This document shows, piece after piece, positions 25,208 through 32,098 of a stretch of DNA of 39,520 nt; position 1 is the first letter of the stretch, and each line of letters begins with the position of its first letter. Source of the stretch: Zoogloea ramigera (GTDB lineage Bacteria > Pseudomonadota > Gammaproteobacteria > Burkholderiales > Rhodocyclaceae); NCBI RefSeq assembly GCF_006539865.1, contig NZ_BJNV01000049.1, positions 1 to 39,520 of the forward strand. The letters run 5' to 3'. The notes beneath the pieces were generated by a model, which was not told the DNA's origin, ran no database searches, and worked only from the letters and a program-made list of their open reading frames with translations. The position numbers and the translations under genes were made by a program.

Positions 25208-25411
25208 ATGCCCACCACCACCCTCGTCATCACCGGCATGCAGTCCGACGACTGCCTGCGCACCGTCATGAACGCCATCCAGGACCTGCCCTGCATCGGC
25301 TACGTGGATGTCTCGATGACCACCGGCGAAGCCACCATCGAGCACACCCCTATGGTCTCGGAGGGCGACATCCGCGCCGCCATCGAGGGCGCCGGCTTTC
25401 CGACCAAGTAG
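25208..25411 (+). CDS. HMA-like small protein lacking the first metal cysteine
   Basis: 67 residues with the ferredoxin-like HMA pattern: [20 protein letters not shown], then [20 protein letters not shown] and [15 protein letters not shown]. Copper chaperones of this family carry GMxCxxC; here it is GMQSDDC, so the first Cys is Ser and only the second Cys (and a later Cys in LPCIG) remains. Metal transfer of the CopZ type is doubtful. It could bind with one Cys plus another ligand, or have lost metal function. It lies 15 bases after the PACE gene, likely the same mRNA. Confidence 0.82.
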   Translation: MPTTTLVITGMQSDDCLRTVMNAIQDLPCIGYVDVSMTTGEATIEHTPMVSEGDIRAAIEGAGFPTK

Positions 25412-25422
25412 GGGCACGCGGC

Positions 25423-25428
25423 TATAAT
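25423..25428 (+). promoter_or_regulatory. Candidate -10 box of psd
   Basis: A perfect TATAAT, 33 bases upstream of the psd GTG. The -35 region (TTTCCG near 25397) is poor and too far (20 bases), so confidence is limited. Confidence 0.45.
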
Positions 25429-25461
25429 CCGGGCTTCGTGCCCTCCCTGCCAGGATTCCCC

Positions 25462-26316
25462 GTGTCCGACCGCCTCAAAGTCACCGCCCAATACCTCATC
25501 CCCAAGCAGGCGCTCACCGTGCTGGCCGGCAAGCTGGCCAGCGCCCGGGCCGGCGGGCTCACGACGCGGGTGATCCGCTGGTTCGTCGGGCGCTACGGCG
25601 TGAACATGGCCGAGGCCGCCAACCCCGACATCGCCAGCTACCCCAGCTTCAACGAATTCTTCACCCGCCCGCTCAAGCCCGGCGCCCGCCCGCTGGCCGA
25701 CGCCGACTACATCTGCCCCGTCGACGGCGCGATCAGCCAGTTCGGCCGCATCGAGCGCGACCAGATCTTCCAGGCCAAGGGCCACAGCTACTCCACCCAC
25801 GCCCTGGTGGGCGGCGACCGCGACCTGGCAATCCAGTTCCAGGACGGCGAGTTCGCCACCCTCTACCTCAGCCCGCGGGACTACCACCGCATCCACATGC
25901 CCTGCGACGGCCGCCTGACGCGGATGATCTACATCCCCGGCGACCTCTTCTCGGTGAACCCCACCACTGCCCGCGGCGTGCCCGGCCTGTTCGCCCGCAA
26001 CGAGCGCGTGGTTTGCGTCTTCGAGAACGACGCCGGCCCCTTCGTGCTCACCCTGGTGGGCGCCACCATCGTCGGCAGCATGGCCACCGTGTGGCACGGC
26101 CAGGTCAACCCGCCGCGGCCAGGCACCATCAAGGAATGGGACTACGCCCCCGGCGAGGTCGTGCTCAAGAAGGGCGACGAGATGGGCCGCTTCCTGCTCG
26201 GCTCCACGGTGGTGATGCTCTTCCCCAAACGGCGCCTGCGCTTCACCGACGCCTGGGCGCCAACGCGCCCGATCCGCATGGGCGAGGCGATGGGGAGCCG
26301 GGTGATGCCGGGGTAA
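25462..26316 (+). CDS. psd: Phosphatidylserine decarboxylase
   Basis: 284 residues from a GTG at 25462 ([20 protein letters not shown]). Key motifs: [30 protein letters not shown], the active-site [16 protein letters not shown] with His, and the self-cleavage site LGST in [14 protein letters not shown], where the Ser becomes the pyruvoyl group of the small subunit. It makes phosphatidylethanolamine from phosphatidylserine at the inner membrane. The length fits the proteobacterial membrane-associated type. It is followed by repeat copy C. Confidence 0.95.
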   Translation: MSDRLKVTAQYLIPKQALTVLAGKLASARAGGLTTRVIRWFVGRYGVNMAEAANPDIASYPSFNEFFTRPLKPGARPLADADYICPVDGAISQFGRIERDQIFQAKGHSYSTHALVGGDRDLAIQFQDGEFATLYLSPRDYHRIHMPCDGRLTRMIYIPGDLFSVNPTTARGVPGLFARNERVVCVFENDAGPFVLTLVGATIVGSMATVWHGQVNPPRPGTIKEWDYAPGEVVLKKGDEMGRFLLGSTVVMLFPKRRLRFTDAWAPTRPIRMGEAMGSRVMPG

Positions 26317-26335
26317 AACTGCGCTGGCCGGCTCG

Positions 26336-26416
26336 CAAGGCAACGCAGGGCCGCACCAAGTTTACTTGCCCCCCACAGGTGGGCGGGCTGGGCAGCGCGG
26401 CCCTGGGGGTGCTCAC
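26336..26416 (+). repeat. Intergenic palindromic repeat, copy C
   Basis: CAAGGCAACGCAGGGCCGC, then AAGTTTACTTG, then GGGCGGGCTGGGCAGCGCGG and CCCTGGGGGTGCTCAC. Same orientation as copies A and D, with point changes that weaken the outer arms. It starts 19 bases after the psd stop. Confidence 0.75.
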
Positions 26417-26438
26417 TCGCCCTCGGCCGGTTCAGTCC

Positions 26439-26480
26439 GGTAGATCCGTGATCTACCATCGCGGGCGACTGAAGTCGCCC
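26439..26480. repeat. Two short perfect inverted repeats
   Basis: GGTAGATC CGT GATCTACC (26439-26457) and GGGCGACT GA AGTCGCCC (26463-26480), six bases apart between psd and the MFS gene. The second has the look of the common GGCGACTTCAGTCGCC interspersed repeat. It could act as a terminator-like barrier for psd, but no T run follows. Confidence 0.65.
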
Positions 26481-26540
26481 CTACAACAGGCCTACAGGCC
26501 GCCACAACCCGCCCCACCGAAACCCACGCCCGGAGGCCCC

Positions 26541-27698
26541 ATGCGCCCGCTGCCGTTGATCGTCATCGCCCAGCTCTTCGGCACCTCGCTGTGGTTTTCG
26601 GCCAACGCCGCCGGCGGCGACCTGATGGCCGCCTGGGGTCTGCAGCCGGCCGACCTGGGGCGGCTCACCAACGCGGTGCAGCTGGGCTTCATCCTCGGCA
26701 CCCTGGGTTTCTCCCTCACCGGCCTCGCCGACCGCTTTGCGGCCAGCCGCATCTTTGCCGTCTGCGCGCTGCTGGGCGCCGCCGCCAACGCCGCCTTCGC
26801 GCTCCTCGCCGGTGGCATGGACAGCGCCCTGCCGCTGCGCTTCATGGTCGGGCTGGCCCTCGCCGGGGTGTACCCGCTGGGCATGAAGCTGGTCGTCAGC
26901 TGGGTGCCCGAGCAGGCCGGCGCGGCGCTGGCCTGGCTGGTCGGCATGCTCACCCTCGGCACCGCGCTGCCCCACGGGGTGCGCTACCTCGACACCGGCT
27001 GGGGCTGGCAGGCCACGGTGCTGGTGTCGTCGGGGCTGGCGTTGCTGGCCGCCGCGCTCATCGCCCGGCTCGGCGACGGGCCCCACCTCAAGCGCAAGGC
27101 CGGCGCGCCACCGCTGCGCCTCGGGCGCGTCATCATGGCCTTCGCCGACCCGCGCTTCCGCGCCTCGGCCTTCGGCTACTTCGGCCACCAGTGGGAGCTG
27201 TATGCCTTCTGGACGCTCGTGCCGCTGCTGGTCGGCCAGGCGGGTGGCGGTAAAGTGTCGGGGCCGGCCTTTGCGGTCATCGGCATCGGCGCCGTGGGCT
27301 GCGTGGCCGGCGGCTACCTCAGCCGGCGCATCGGCAGCGCCCGCGTGGCGGCCATCGCGCTGCTCACCTCGGCCGCCTGCTGCGCGGCCTACCCGCTGCT
27401 GGCCGGCGGCGCCAAATGGCTGCTCGGCGCGCTGATGCTGGTGTGGGGCGCCAGCGTGGTGGCCGACTCGCCACACTTCTCGGCGATGTCGGCCAAGGCC
27501 TGCCCGCCGGAGATCGTCGGCAGCGCGCTGGCCTTCCAGAACGCCATCGGCTTCGCCATCACGATGGCCTCCATCGCCCTCGTCACCCGCCTGTGGCCCA
27601 CGCTGCACGAACAGGTCGCCTGGCTGCTGCTGCCCGGCCCGCTGCTCGGCCTCGCCGCCCTGTGGCCGCTGTGGAAGCCCGGCGCCAAGATCAATTGA
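26541..27698 (+). CDS. Major facilitator superfamily transporter
   Basis: 385 residues from the ATG at 26541 after GGAGG. About twelve hydrophobic helices are visible. The N-terminus [20 protein letters not shown] and the loop after helix 2 ([14 protein letters not shown]) are typical of MFS permeases of the cyanate/nitrate-like type, and helix 5-6 has [15 protein letters not shown]. The second half begins [20 protein letters not shown]. Substrate cannot be told. The radical SAM gene starts 7 bases after its stop, so the two are probably co-transcribed. Confidence 0.85.
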   Translation: MRPLPLIVIAQLFGTSLWFSANAAGGDLMAAWGLQPADLGRLTNAVQLGFILGTLGFSLTGLADRFAASRIFAVCALLGAAANAAFALLAGGMDSALPLRFMVGLALAGVYPLGMKLVVSWVPEQAGAALAWLVGMLTLGTALPHGVRYLDTGWGWQATVLVSSGLALLAAALIARLGDGPHLKRKAGAPPLRLGRVIMAFADPRFRASAFGYFGHQWELYAFWTLVPLLVGQAGGGKVSGPAFAVIGIGAVGCVAGGYLSRRIGSARVAAIALLTSAACCAAYPLLAGGAKWLLGALMLVWGASVVADSPHFSAMSAKACPPEIVGSALAFQNAIGFAITMASIALVTRLWPTLHEQVAWLLLPGPLLGLAALWPLWKPGAKIN

Positions 27699-27705
27699 AA
27701 CGACC

Positions 27706-28596
27706 ATGATCCCGATCCGCTACGTCGAACCCGTCTACCGCCCGCCCTCCGAGGCGCAATCGCTGATCCTGCCCGTCACCGACGGCTGCTCGTGGAATGA
27801 GTGCACTTTCTGCGAGATGTACCAGGCCCCGCAGAAAGCCTTCCGCGCCCGCAGCGAAGACGAAGTGCTGGACAGCCTGCGCCGCACCGGCGAGCGCTAC
27901 GGCAGCCAGATCCGCCGCGTCTTCCTGGCCGACGGCGACGCCCTGGTGCTGCCCACCCGGCGCCTCCTCACCATCCTCGAGGCGATCCGCCGGCACCTGC
28001 CGGCGGTGCATCGCGTCTCCAGCTACTGCTTGGCCCGCAACCTCAAGAAGAAGAGCGTCGCCGAGCTCACCGAGCTGCGCGCGGCCGGCCTCAGCATGGC
28101 CTACCTGGGCGCCGAATCAGGCGACGACGAGGTGCTCGCCCGGGTTAGCAAGGGCGAAACCTTCGACACCACCCGCGACGCCCTCGACAAGCTCGGCGCG
28201 GCCGGCATCACCCGCTCGGTGATGATCCTCAACGGCCTCGGCGGCCAGCAGCTCAGCGCCCAGCACGCCGACAACTCCGCCCGCCTCGCCAACGCCACCC
28301 AGCCCGAATACCTTTCGACGCTGGTGGTCAGCTTCCCCAACGGCGAGGCGCGCTTCCGCGCCGGCTTCCCAGGCTGGGAGCCCCTCGATCAGCACGGGCT
28401 GTTCGTCGAGATGGAGCGCTTCCTGTCGCAGCTGGAGCTGAACCGCAGCGTGTTCAGATCGGACCACGCCAGCAACATCCTGGTGCTTAAGGGCACCCTC
28501 GGCGCCGACAAGGCGCGGCTGCTGGAACAGGTGCGCCAGGCCATCGCCACACCCGAGGCGGCGCCGCTGCGGCCGGAGTGGGCGCGAGGGCTGTGA
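27706..28596 (+). CDS. Radical SAM protein with CX4CX2C cluster motif
   Basis: 296 residues. The iron-sulfur motif is GCSWNECTFCEMY (residues about 28-40), a CX4CX2C spacing in place of the commoner CX3CX2C, as in the GCSHNxCTFC subfamily. The barrel continues with RRVFLADGDALVLPTRRLL (the GDALVL SAM-contact segment), LSMAYLGAESGDDEVLARVS and SVMILNGLGGQQL. There is no accessory B12 or SPASM domain. The reaction is unknown. A link to the adjacent MFS permease (7-base gap) suggests that transport and modification of one compound go together, which is only inference. Confidence 0.85.
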   Translation: MIPIRYVEPVYRPPSEAQSLILPVTDGCSWNECTFCEMYQAPQKAFRARSEDEVLDSLRRTGERYGSQIRRVFLADGDALVLPTRRLLTILEAIRRHLPAVHRVSSYCLARNLKKKSVAELTELRAAGLSMAYLGAESGDDEVLARVSKGETFDTTRDALDKLGAAGITRSVMILNGLGGQQLSAQHADNSARLANATQPEYLSTLVVSFPNGEARFRAGFPGWEPLDQHGLFVEMERFLSQLELNRSVFRSDHASNILVLKGTLGADKARLLEQVRQAIATPEAAPLRPEWARGL

Positions 28597-28647
28597 GACA
28601 GCGGAAGGATTGAGCAAACCAGGGCGGCGCGCGCCCTTCAACCCAGT

Positions 28648-29034
28648 TCACACCAGCACGATCGTGTCGCTGTAGCGCGCCACCGTGGCGTCGTGGGTCA
28701 GCAGGCGCAGCGGCTCCACGAGGGCCTGCGCCACGAGCAGCCGGTCGAAGGGGTCGGCGTGATGGGTGGGCAAGCCCTCGACGGCTGCCGCATGCTCAGG
28801 CTCGATGGGCAGCAGGCGATAGCCGGCCTGACGGAAGTAGCCCAAGGCCTCCTCCCCCGAAACAGGCATATCCCCACGCCCGAGGCCGTGCTTGATGGAA
28901 ATCTCCCAGACCGTCGCCGCGCTGATCCAGACGGTGCTGCGCGGCGCCAGAATCAGATCGCGTGCCCGGCCCGAGAGGCGCGGGCTGTCGGTGATCGCCC
29001 ACAGCGCCACATGGGTGTCGAGCAACAGATTCAT
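28648..29034 (-). CDS. PIN-domain toxin (VapC-like)
   Basis: 128 residues from the ATG at 29034, overlapping the antitoxin stop. PIN-domain acidic residues are visible: Asp6 in NLLLDTHVALW, Glu in AATVWEISIKHGLGR, and Asp in HHADPFDRLLVAQA near the end with a final Asp in LLTHDATV. The LDTHVALWAITD start is typical of the COG3744-type PIN proteins paired with Phd antitoxins. It is a probable ribonuclease that cleaves tRNA or rRNA when released from its antitoxin. Confidence 0.92.
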   Translation of the reverse strand: MNLLLDTHVALWAITDSPRLSGRARDLILAPRSTVWISAATVWEISIKHGLGRGDMPVSGEEALGYFRQAGYRLLPIEPEHAAAVEGLPTHHADPFDRLLVAQALVEPLRLLTHDATVARYSDTIVLV

Positions 29035-29279
29035 CGCGCCCCGCCACCGGCAAGGAGCGCCGCCACCTCGGCATTGCACCCGTCGATGTCGTCGGGCACT
29101 TCAAACGCGCCCTTCGCCACCCCGATACGCACCGCGGCCTGGGTAACATTGAAGGGGACGAGGCGGGCCGCGGGCTTTCCGTTGCGGGCGATGATGATCT
29201 CACGCTCTTCCCCCGCCTCCAGGGCCTCGACGAGACGGGACAGGCTCGACTTGGCCTGAAGCATATTCACGGTTTGCAT
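29031..29279 (-). CDS. Phd/YefM-type antitoxin
   Basis: 82 residues. The DNA-binding N-terminus MQTVNMLQAKSSLSRLVEAL and EREIIIARNGKPAARLVPF are characteristic of Phd/YefM antitoxins. The C-terminal part (FEVPDDIDGCNAEVAALLAG) should bind the PIN toxin. It precedes the toxin with an ATGA overlap and would repress the operon. The ribosome site is CGAGGG before the ATG at 29279. Confidence 0.92.
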   Translation of the reverse strand: MQTVNMLQAKSSLSRLVEALEAGEEREIIIARNGKPAARLVPFNVTQAAVRIGVAKGAFEVPDDIDGCNAEVAALLAGGGAR

Positions 29280-29345
29280 CTGATGCCCTCGTTGATCTGC
29301 AGCCGCTCGGGCTGGTTCACTCTAGCCAGGTTCAGGATAGCCCCC

Positions 29346-29393
29346 CGGGCTACGCTCAACAAGGCTCAGAACGCAAACCCGCCCCACGCCTCC
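29346..29393 (-). repeat. Duplicated fragment resembling the 3' end of the J-domain gene
   Basis: On the minus strand this stretch encodes PREAWGGFAF and a stop, nearly identical to QEAWGGFPF and stop at the end of the J-domain gene (30040-30066). At the DNA level GCTCAGAACG(C/G)AAACCCGCC and CCACGCCTCC are shared. No longer coding frame is attached. It may be a gene relic or part of a mobile repeat unit. The rest of 29280-29510 holds only the antitoxin leader and the ribosome site of the DUF29 gene. Confidence 0.5.
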
Positions 29394-29510
29394 CGTGGGC
29401 TGCGCGAGCGCGGGGGGCTTGTAGCGAGCGCGCCGCACAGCCCGCTGCCAGCCCTGTCAGCGATGCTATTCTTAAGAGGTTAAACCTAGCTTGAAACAAG
29501 GAGCGCGGCC

Positions 29511-29951
29511 GTGAACGCTTACGACAAAGACATCAACGCCTGGGCCCAGGAGCAGGCTCGGCTGTTGCGTGCCGGGCGCTTCGAGATGCTCGACATTGAA
29601 CACATCGCCGGGGAGATCGAAGACGTGGGCAAGAGCGAACAACGCGAACTCGCGAGCCGTATGGCCGTCCTGCTGGCGCACCTGCTCAAGTGGCAATATC
29701 AGCCCGAACGCCGGGGCGCGAGCTGGGAGAAGACCATCAAGGCCCAGCGCAAGGAGATCGCCTACGCCCTCGACGAATCACCGAGCCTCGCACCCAAGCT
29801 CCAGGAAGCCCGCTGGCTCGACATGGTGTGGGCGCGGGCCGTGGCCCAGGCCGTCGCCGAGACGGGGCTGGACTGCTTTCCGGAAGAATGCCCGTGGGCA
29901 GTAGCGGACGAAGTGCTGGCCGCAAGCTGGCTTCCGGCGGCTTCGCGGTAA
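29511..29951 (+). CDS. DUF29 family protein
   Basis: 146 residues from a GTG at 29511 with AAGGAG at the right distance. DUF29 features: YDKDINAWAQEQARLLRAGR, then MLDIEHIAGEIEDVGKSEQR, LASRMAVLLAHLLKWQYQPE and WEKTIKAQRKEIAYALDESP, ending with FPEECPWAVADEVL. The family is small, helical and of unknown function, frequent in multiple copies in cyanobacteria and proteobacteria. It lies next to a toxin-antitoxin pair, but no functional link is visible. Confidence 0.93.
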   Translation: MNAYDKDINAWAQEQARLLRAGRFEMLDIEHIAGEIEDVGKSEQRELASRMAVLLAHLLKWQYQPERRGASWEKTIKAQRKEIAYALDESPSLAPKLQEARWLDMVWARAVAQAVAETGLDCFPEECPWAVADEVLAASWLPAASR

Positions 29952-29960
29952 GCCACGCCC

Positions 29961-30042
29961 ACCGAAACGCAGGGCCGCCCCGAGTTTCCTTGAACCCCGA
30001 CGGGGTGCGGGCTGGGCGGAGCCCGGCCCTGGGGGACGCTCA
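29961..30042 (+). repeat. Intergenic palindromic repeat, copy D
   Basis: GAAACGCAGGGCCGCCCCGA, then GTTTCCTTGA, then GCGGGCTGGGCGGAGCCCGG and CCCTGGGGGACGCTCA. It begins 10 bases after the DUF29 stop and its last bases form the stop codon of the J-domain gene on the other strand. Confidence 0.75.
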
Positions 30043-31179
30043 GAACGGAAACCCGCCCCACGCCTCCTGCCGGCGGGCGGGGCGGATGCTTTTCAGCCAG
30101 GCCTTCAGGGCCTTGAGGTCGGCGCTGAGCGCCAGCTCGCCATCCAGGCGGCGGATCTCGCCGTCCAGCGCGGCCACGTCGGCATCCACATGCTGCAGGA
30201 GCGCCTTGGGTGTGATCCGCCCGCGCAGGTTGAGCTGCTGGCGCAGGTCGTACTCGATGCCGTTGATCTCCACTTCCAGATCCTGCAGCTGGGCGCGCAG
30301 GATCTGCTGATAGCGCTTCAGCCGCTCGGGCGCCAGCCCGGCCAGGTGGGCGCTGTCGATCTGTTCGATCTCGATCTGCAGCTCCAGGAGGCGCAGCAGG
30401 TTGTTGGCCTGGTAGGCCTCGTTCACCCGCTGCATCAGCGCCGTCTTGCGCTGCCGCTCGGCCGGGTCGGGCTCGCGGTCGGGGTGCAGCGCGCTGGCCA
30501 GCTTGCGGTACACATCGCGCACCGTCTGGCTCATGGCCTTTTCTTCGGCGGCCTGGCGCGCCTCGCGGGCCTGCTGGCGGGCCGACGGGCGCCGGGGCGG
30601 CGCGCTGGCGGGCGCACCGTCGTCGTCCTCGCCCGCCGCCTCGGCCCGGGCGCGCATCTGGGCTTCCAGCTCGGCCGCCACGGCCTCGGGCGAGCGCATG
30701 TCCACGTCGCCCCCCAGCTCGACCCCGAAGATGCCCGCCAGCATCGCCTTCAGCTCGGCGTCGGCGGCCTCGGTCTCCGCGTCGTAGTCGGTGCCGCCGT
30801 GCTCGTTGTAGAGGGCCTTCATCTCGGCGTCGTCGCGGGCCTGCAGCACCCCGGCGGCCAGCTCGACGATCAGCATCGACAGCTTGCGCCGCTCGGCCGC
30901 GGTCACCCCCTTCTGGCCGTGGGCCGCGTGCAGCGCGCGGGCCAGCCCGGCCTGCACCTCGGCCAGGCGCGTCTCGCGGGGCAACAGCTCGCCCGCGCAG
31001 CGGCGCTGGAACACCACCAGCGTCTCGCGCCACCCGGCCAGCTTCCTGCGCGCCTTGTCGAGCTTGGCGACCAGGTTGTTGAAGGCCTTCTGCTCCTTGC
31101 TGAGGGGCGCCTCGGTGGAGGTAAGCACCAGGCCGGTGATGGCCGGCGCGGGATCGTCGGAGAAAAGAGGGAGAGTCAT
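30040..31179 (-). CDS. J-domain (DnaJ-like) protein with internal J domain
   Basis: 379 residues from the ATG at 31179 (MTLPLFSDDPAPAITG). The N-terminal half is charged and helical, with likely coiled coil (FNNLVAKLDKARRKLAGWRE). The J domain is internal, around 232-280: VRDVYRKLASALHPDREPDP with the HPD tripeptide, then MQRVNEAYQANNLLRLLELQ. A second coiled coil follows (PERLKRYQQILRAQLQDLEV). It should recruit and stimulate an Hsp70 (DnaK), but there is no Gly/Phe or zinc-finger region, so it is not a classical DnaJ. It ends QEAWGGFPF, a tail also found as a fragment at 29346-29393. It stands alone. Confidence 0.85.
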   Translation of the reverse strand: MTLPLFSDDPAPAITGLVLTSTEAPLSKEQKAFNNLVAKLDKARRKLAGWRETLVVFQRRCAGELLPRETRLAEVQAGLARALHAAHGQKGVTAAERRKLSMLIVELAAGVLQARDDAEMKALYNEHGGTDYDAETEAADAELKAMLAGIFGVELGGDVDMRSPEAVAAELEAQMRARAEAAGEDDDGAPASAPPRRPSARQQAREARQAAEEKAMSQTVRDVYRKLASALHPDREPDPAERQRKTALMQRVNEAYQANNLLRLLELQIEIEQIDSAHLAGLAPERLKRYQQILRAQLQDLEVEINGIEYDLRQQLNLRGRITPKALLQHVDADVAALDGEIRRLDGELALSADLKALKAWLKSIRPARRQEAWGGFPF

Positions 31180-31311
31180 CGCGATGAGATAAGAGGCAAG
31201 AGTCGGATGGGGCCAGACCACCGCGGGGCGGTGCAGTGGCTGGAAGGCCCTTGGGAATCGGCGGCGTATTTTAGCGCGGGTGCGCTACGGCCTCACGCGC
31301 GCGGTGCTTGC
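31180..31311. other. Intergenic sequence between the J-domain gene start and array 2
   Basis: The ribosome site of the J-domain gene (GAGGGAGAG on the minus strand) sits at 31171-31186. No other gene or signal is recognised. Confidence 0.4.
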
Positions 31312-31626
31312 GCGCTGCAGTGCGCTGTTGCCTCGATGTTGACGCCTGTTACTTCGATGTGGAGGCCTCTTGTCTTTATGTTGTCGGCTGCTTCATCGAT
31401 ATTCATAGCTGTTTCCCATGAAAACAGCGCTGCACATAAGGGAAAGAGCTATGGTGATAAACAAAACAGGCCTGCTACATCGATATTCATAGCTGTTTAC
31501 CGTGAAAACAGGGCTGCGCATAAGGGCAACAGCTATCGTGCTAAACAAAACAGGTCTGTTTTCACGATGTTGTCGCCTGTTGCCACGATGTCGAGGCGGC
31601 CTGGCTTGAACAAGCGGGCTGTTGAT
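31312..31626. repeat. 21-bp-period tandem array 2 (15 units)
   Basis: Fifteen 21-base units, same total length (315 bp) as array 1. Typical units read TCGATGTTGACGCCTGTTAC. Units at 31396-31479 and 31480-31563 are two copies of an 84-bp block starting TCGATATTCATAGCTGTTT and ending AAACAAAACAGG(C/T)CTG. Inverted repeats lie inside, such as CATAGCT (31404-31410) with AGCTATG (31447-31453), and GCTGTTT with AAAACAGC. AT-rich relative to its surroundings. Heptad frames are open on both strands but look like by-products of the period. Downstream of it lies the stop of an orphan nucleotidyltransferase gene (31631), so the array forms its 3' flank. Confidence 0.85.
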
Positions 31627-31630
31627 CGAG

Positions 31631-31945
31631 CTACGAGGGGGCAATAACACCCAGGGCCCTTGCCTCGCTGAGCACCCGGCCGCGGAGCAGCGGATGCAGC
31701 GACGCCACCGTCACCACATCCACATGGCGGCCAAGGAGCGCCTCGGCGTCCATCAGCAAGGCCCCGAGCGCCAACATTCTGACAGGCTCGGACTGGCCGG
31801 GCTCCGGCTCGACGAGCAGATCCACATCGCTGTCGGGCCCCGCATCGCCCCGCGCCATCGAGCCGAACACCTTGATCGAGCGCATGCCATGGCGGCGCGC
31901 CAGGGCGAGGAGTTGGGCACGATGGGCTTCGATGACGGGATGCAT
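31631..31945 (-). CDS. MNT-type nucleotidyltransferase (MntA-like), no HEPN partner seen
   Basis: 104 residues. The minimal nucleotidyltransferase signature is present: IKVFGSMARGDAGPDSDVDL, where GS and the two Asp bind nucleotide and metal, and a third acidic residue is in RHVDVVTV. Such proteins usually pair with HEPN RNases and silence them by AMPylation. Here no HEPN gene (RxxxxH) follows or precedes: the downstream side is array 2 and upstream lies the FGE-like gene, 153 bases away. It may be an orphan, or belong to the operon upstream. Confidence 0.88.
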   Translation of the reverse strand: MHPVIEAHRAQLLALARRHGMRSIKVFGSMARGDAGPDSDVDLLVEPEPGQSEPVRMLALGALLMDAEALLGRHVDVVTVASLHPLLRGRVLSEARALGVIAPS

Positions 31946-32098
31946 GGTGGCGGGGGAAGGATGGGGCTCGGCTTCATTCTCCCCGGCGCGCGGGGATCGG
32001 GCAAGAGGTGGGGGGTGTGACGTGCCCGCCCCGCCAGCGTCGCCCTGCAGCCCCGTCCCGGCGCTGCAGGGCGGGCCCCTCCGGGGCCGAAACCCCGG

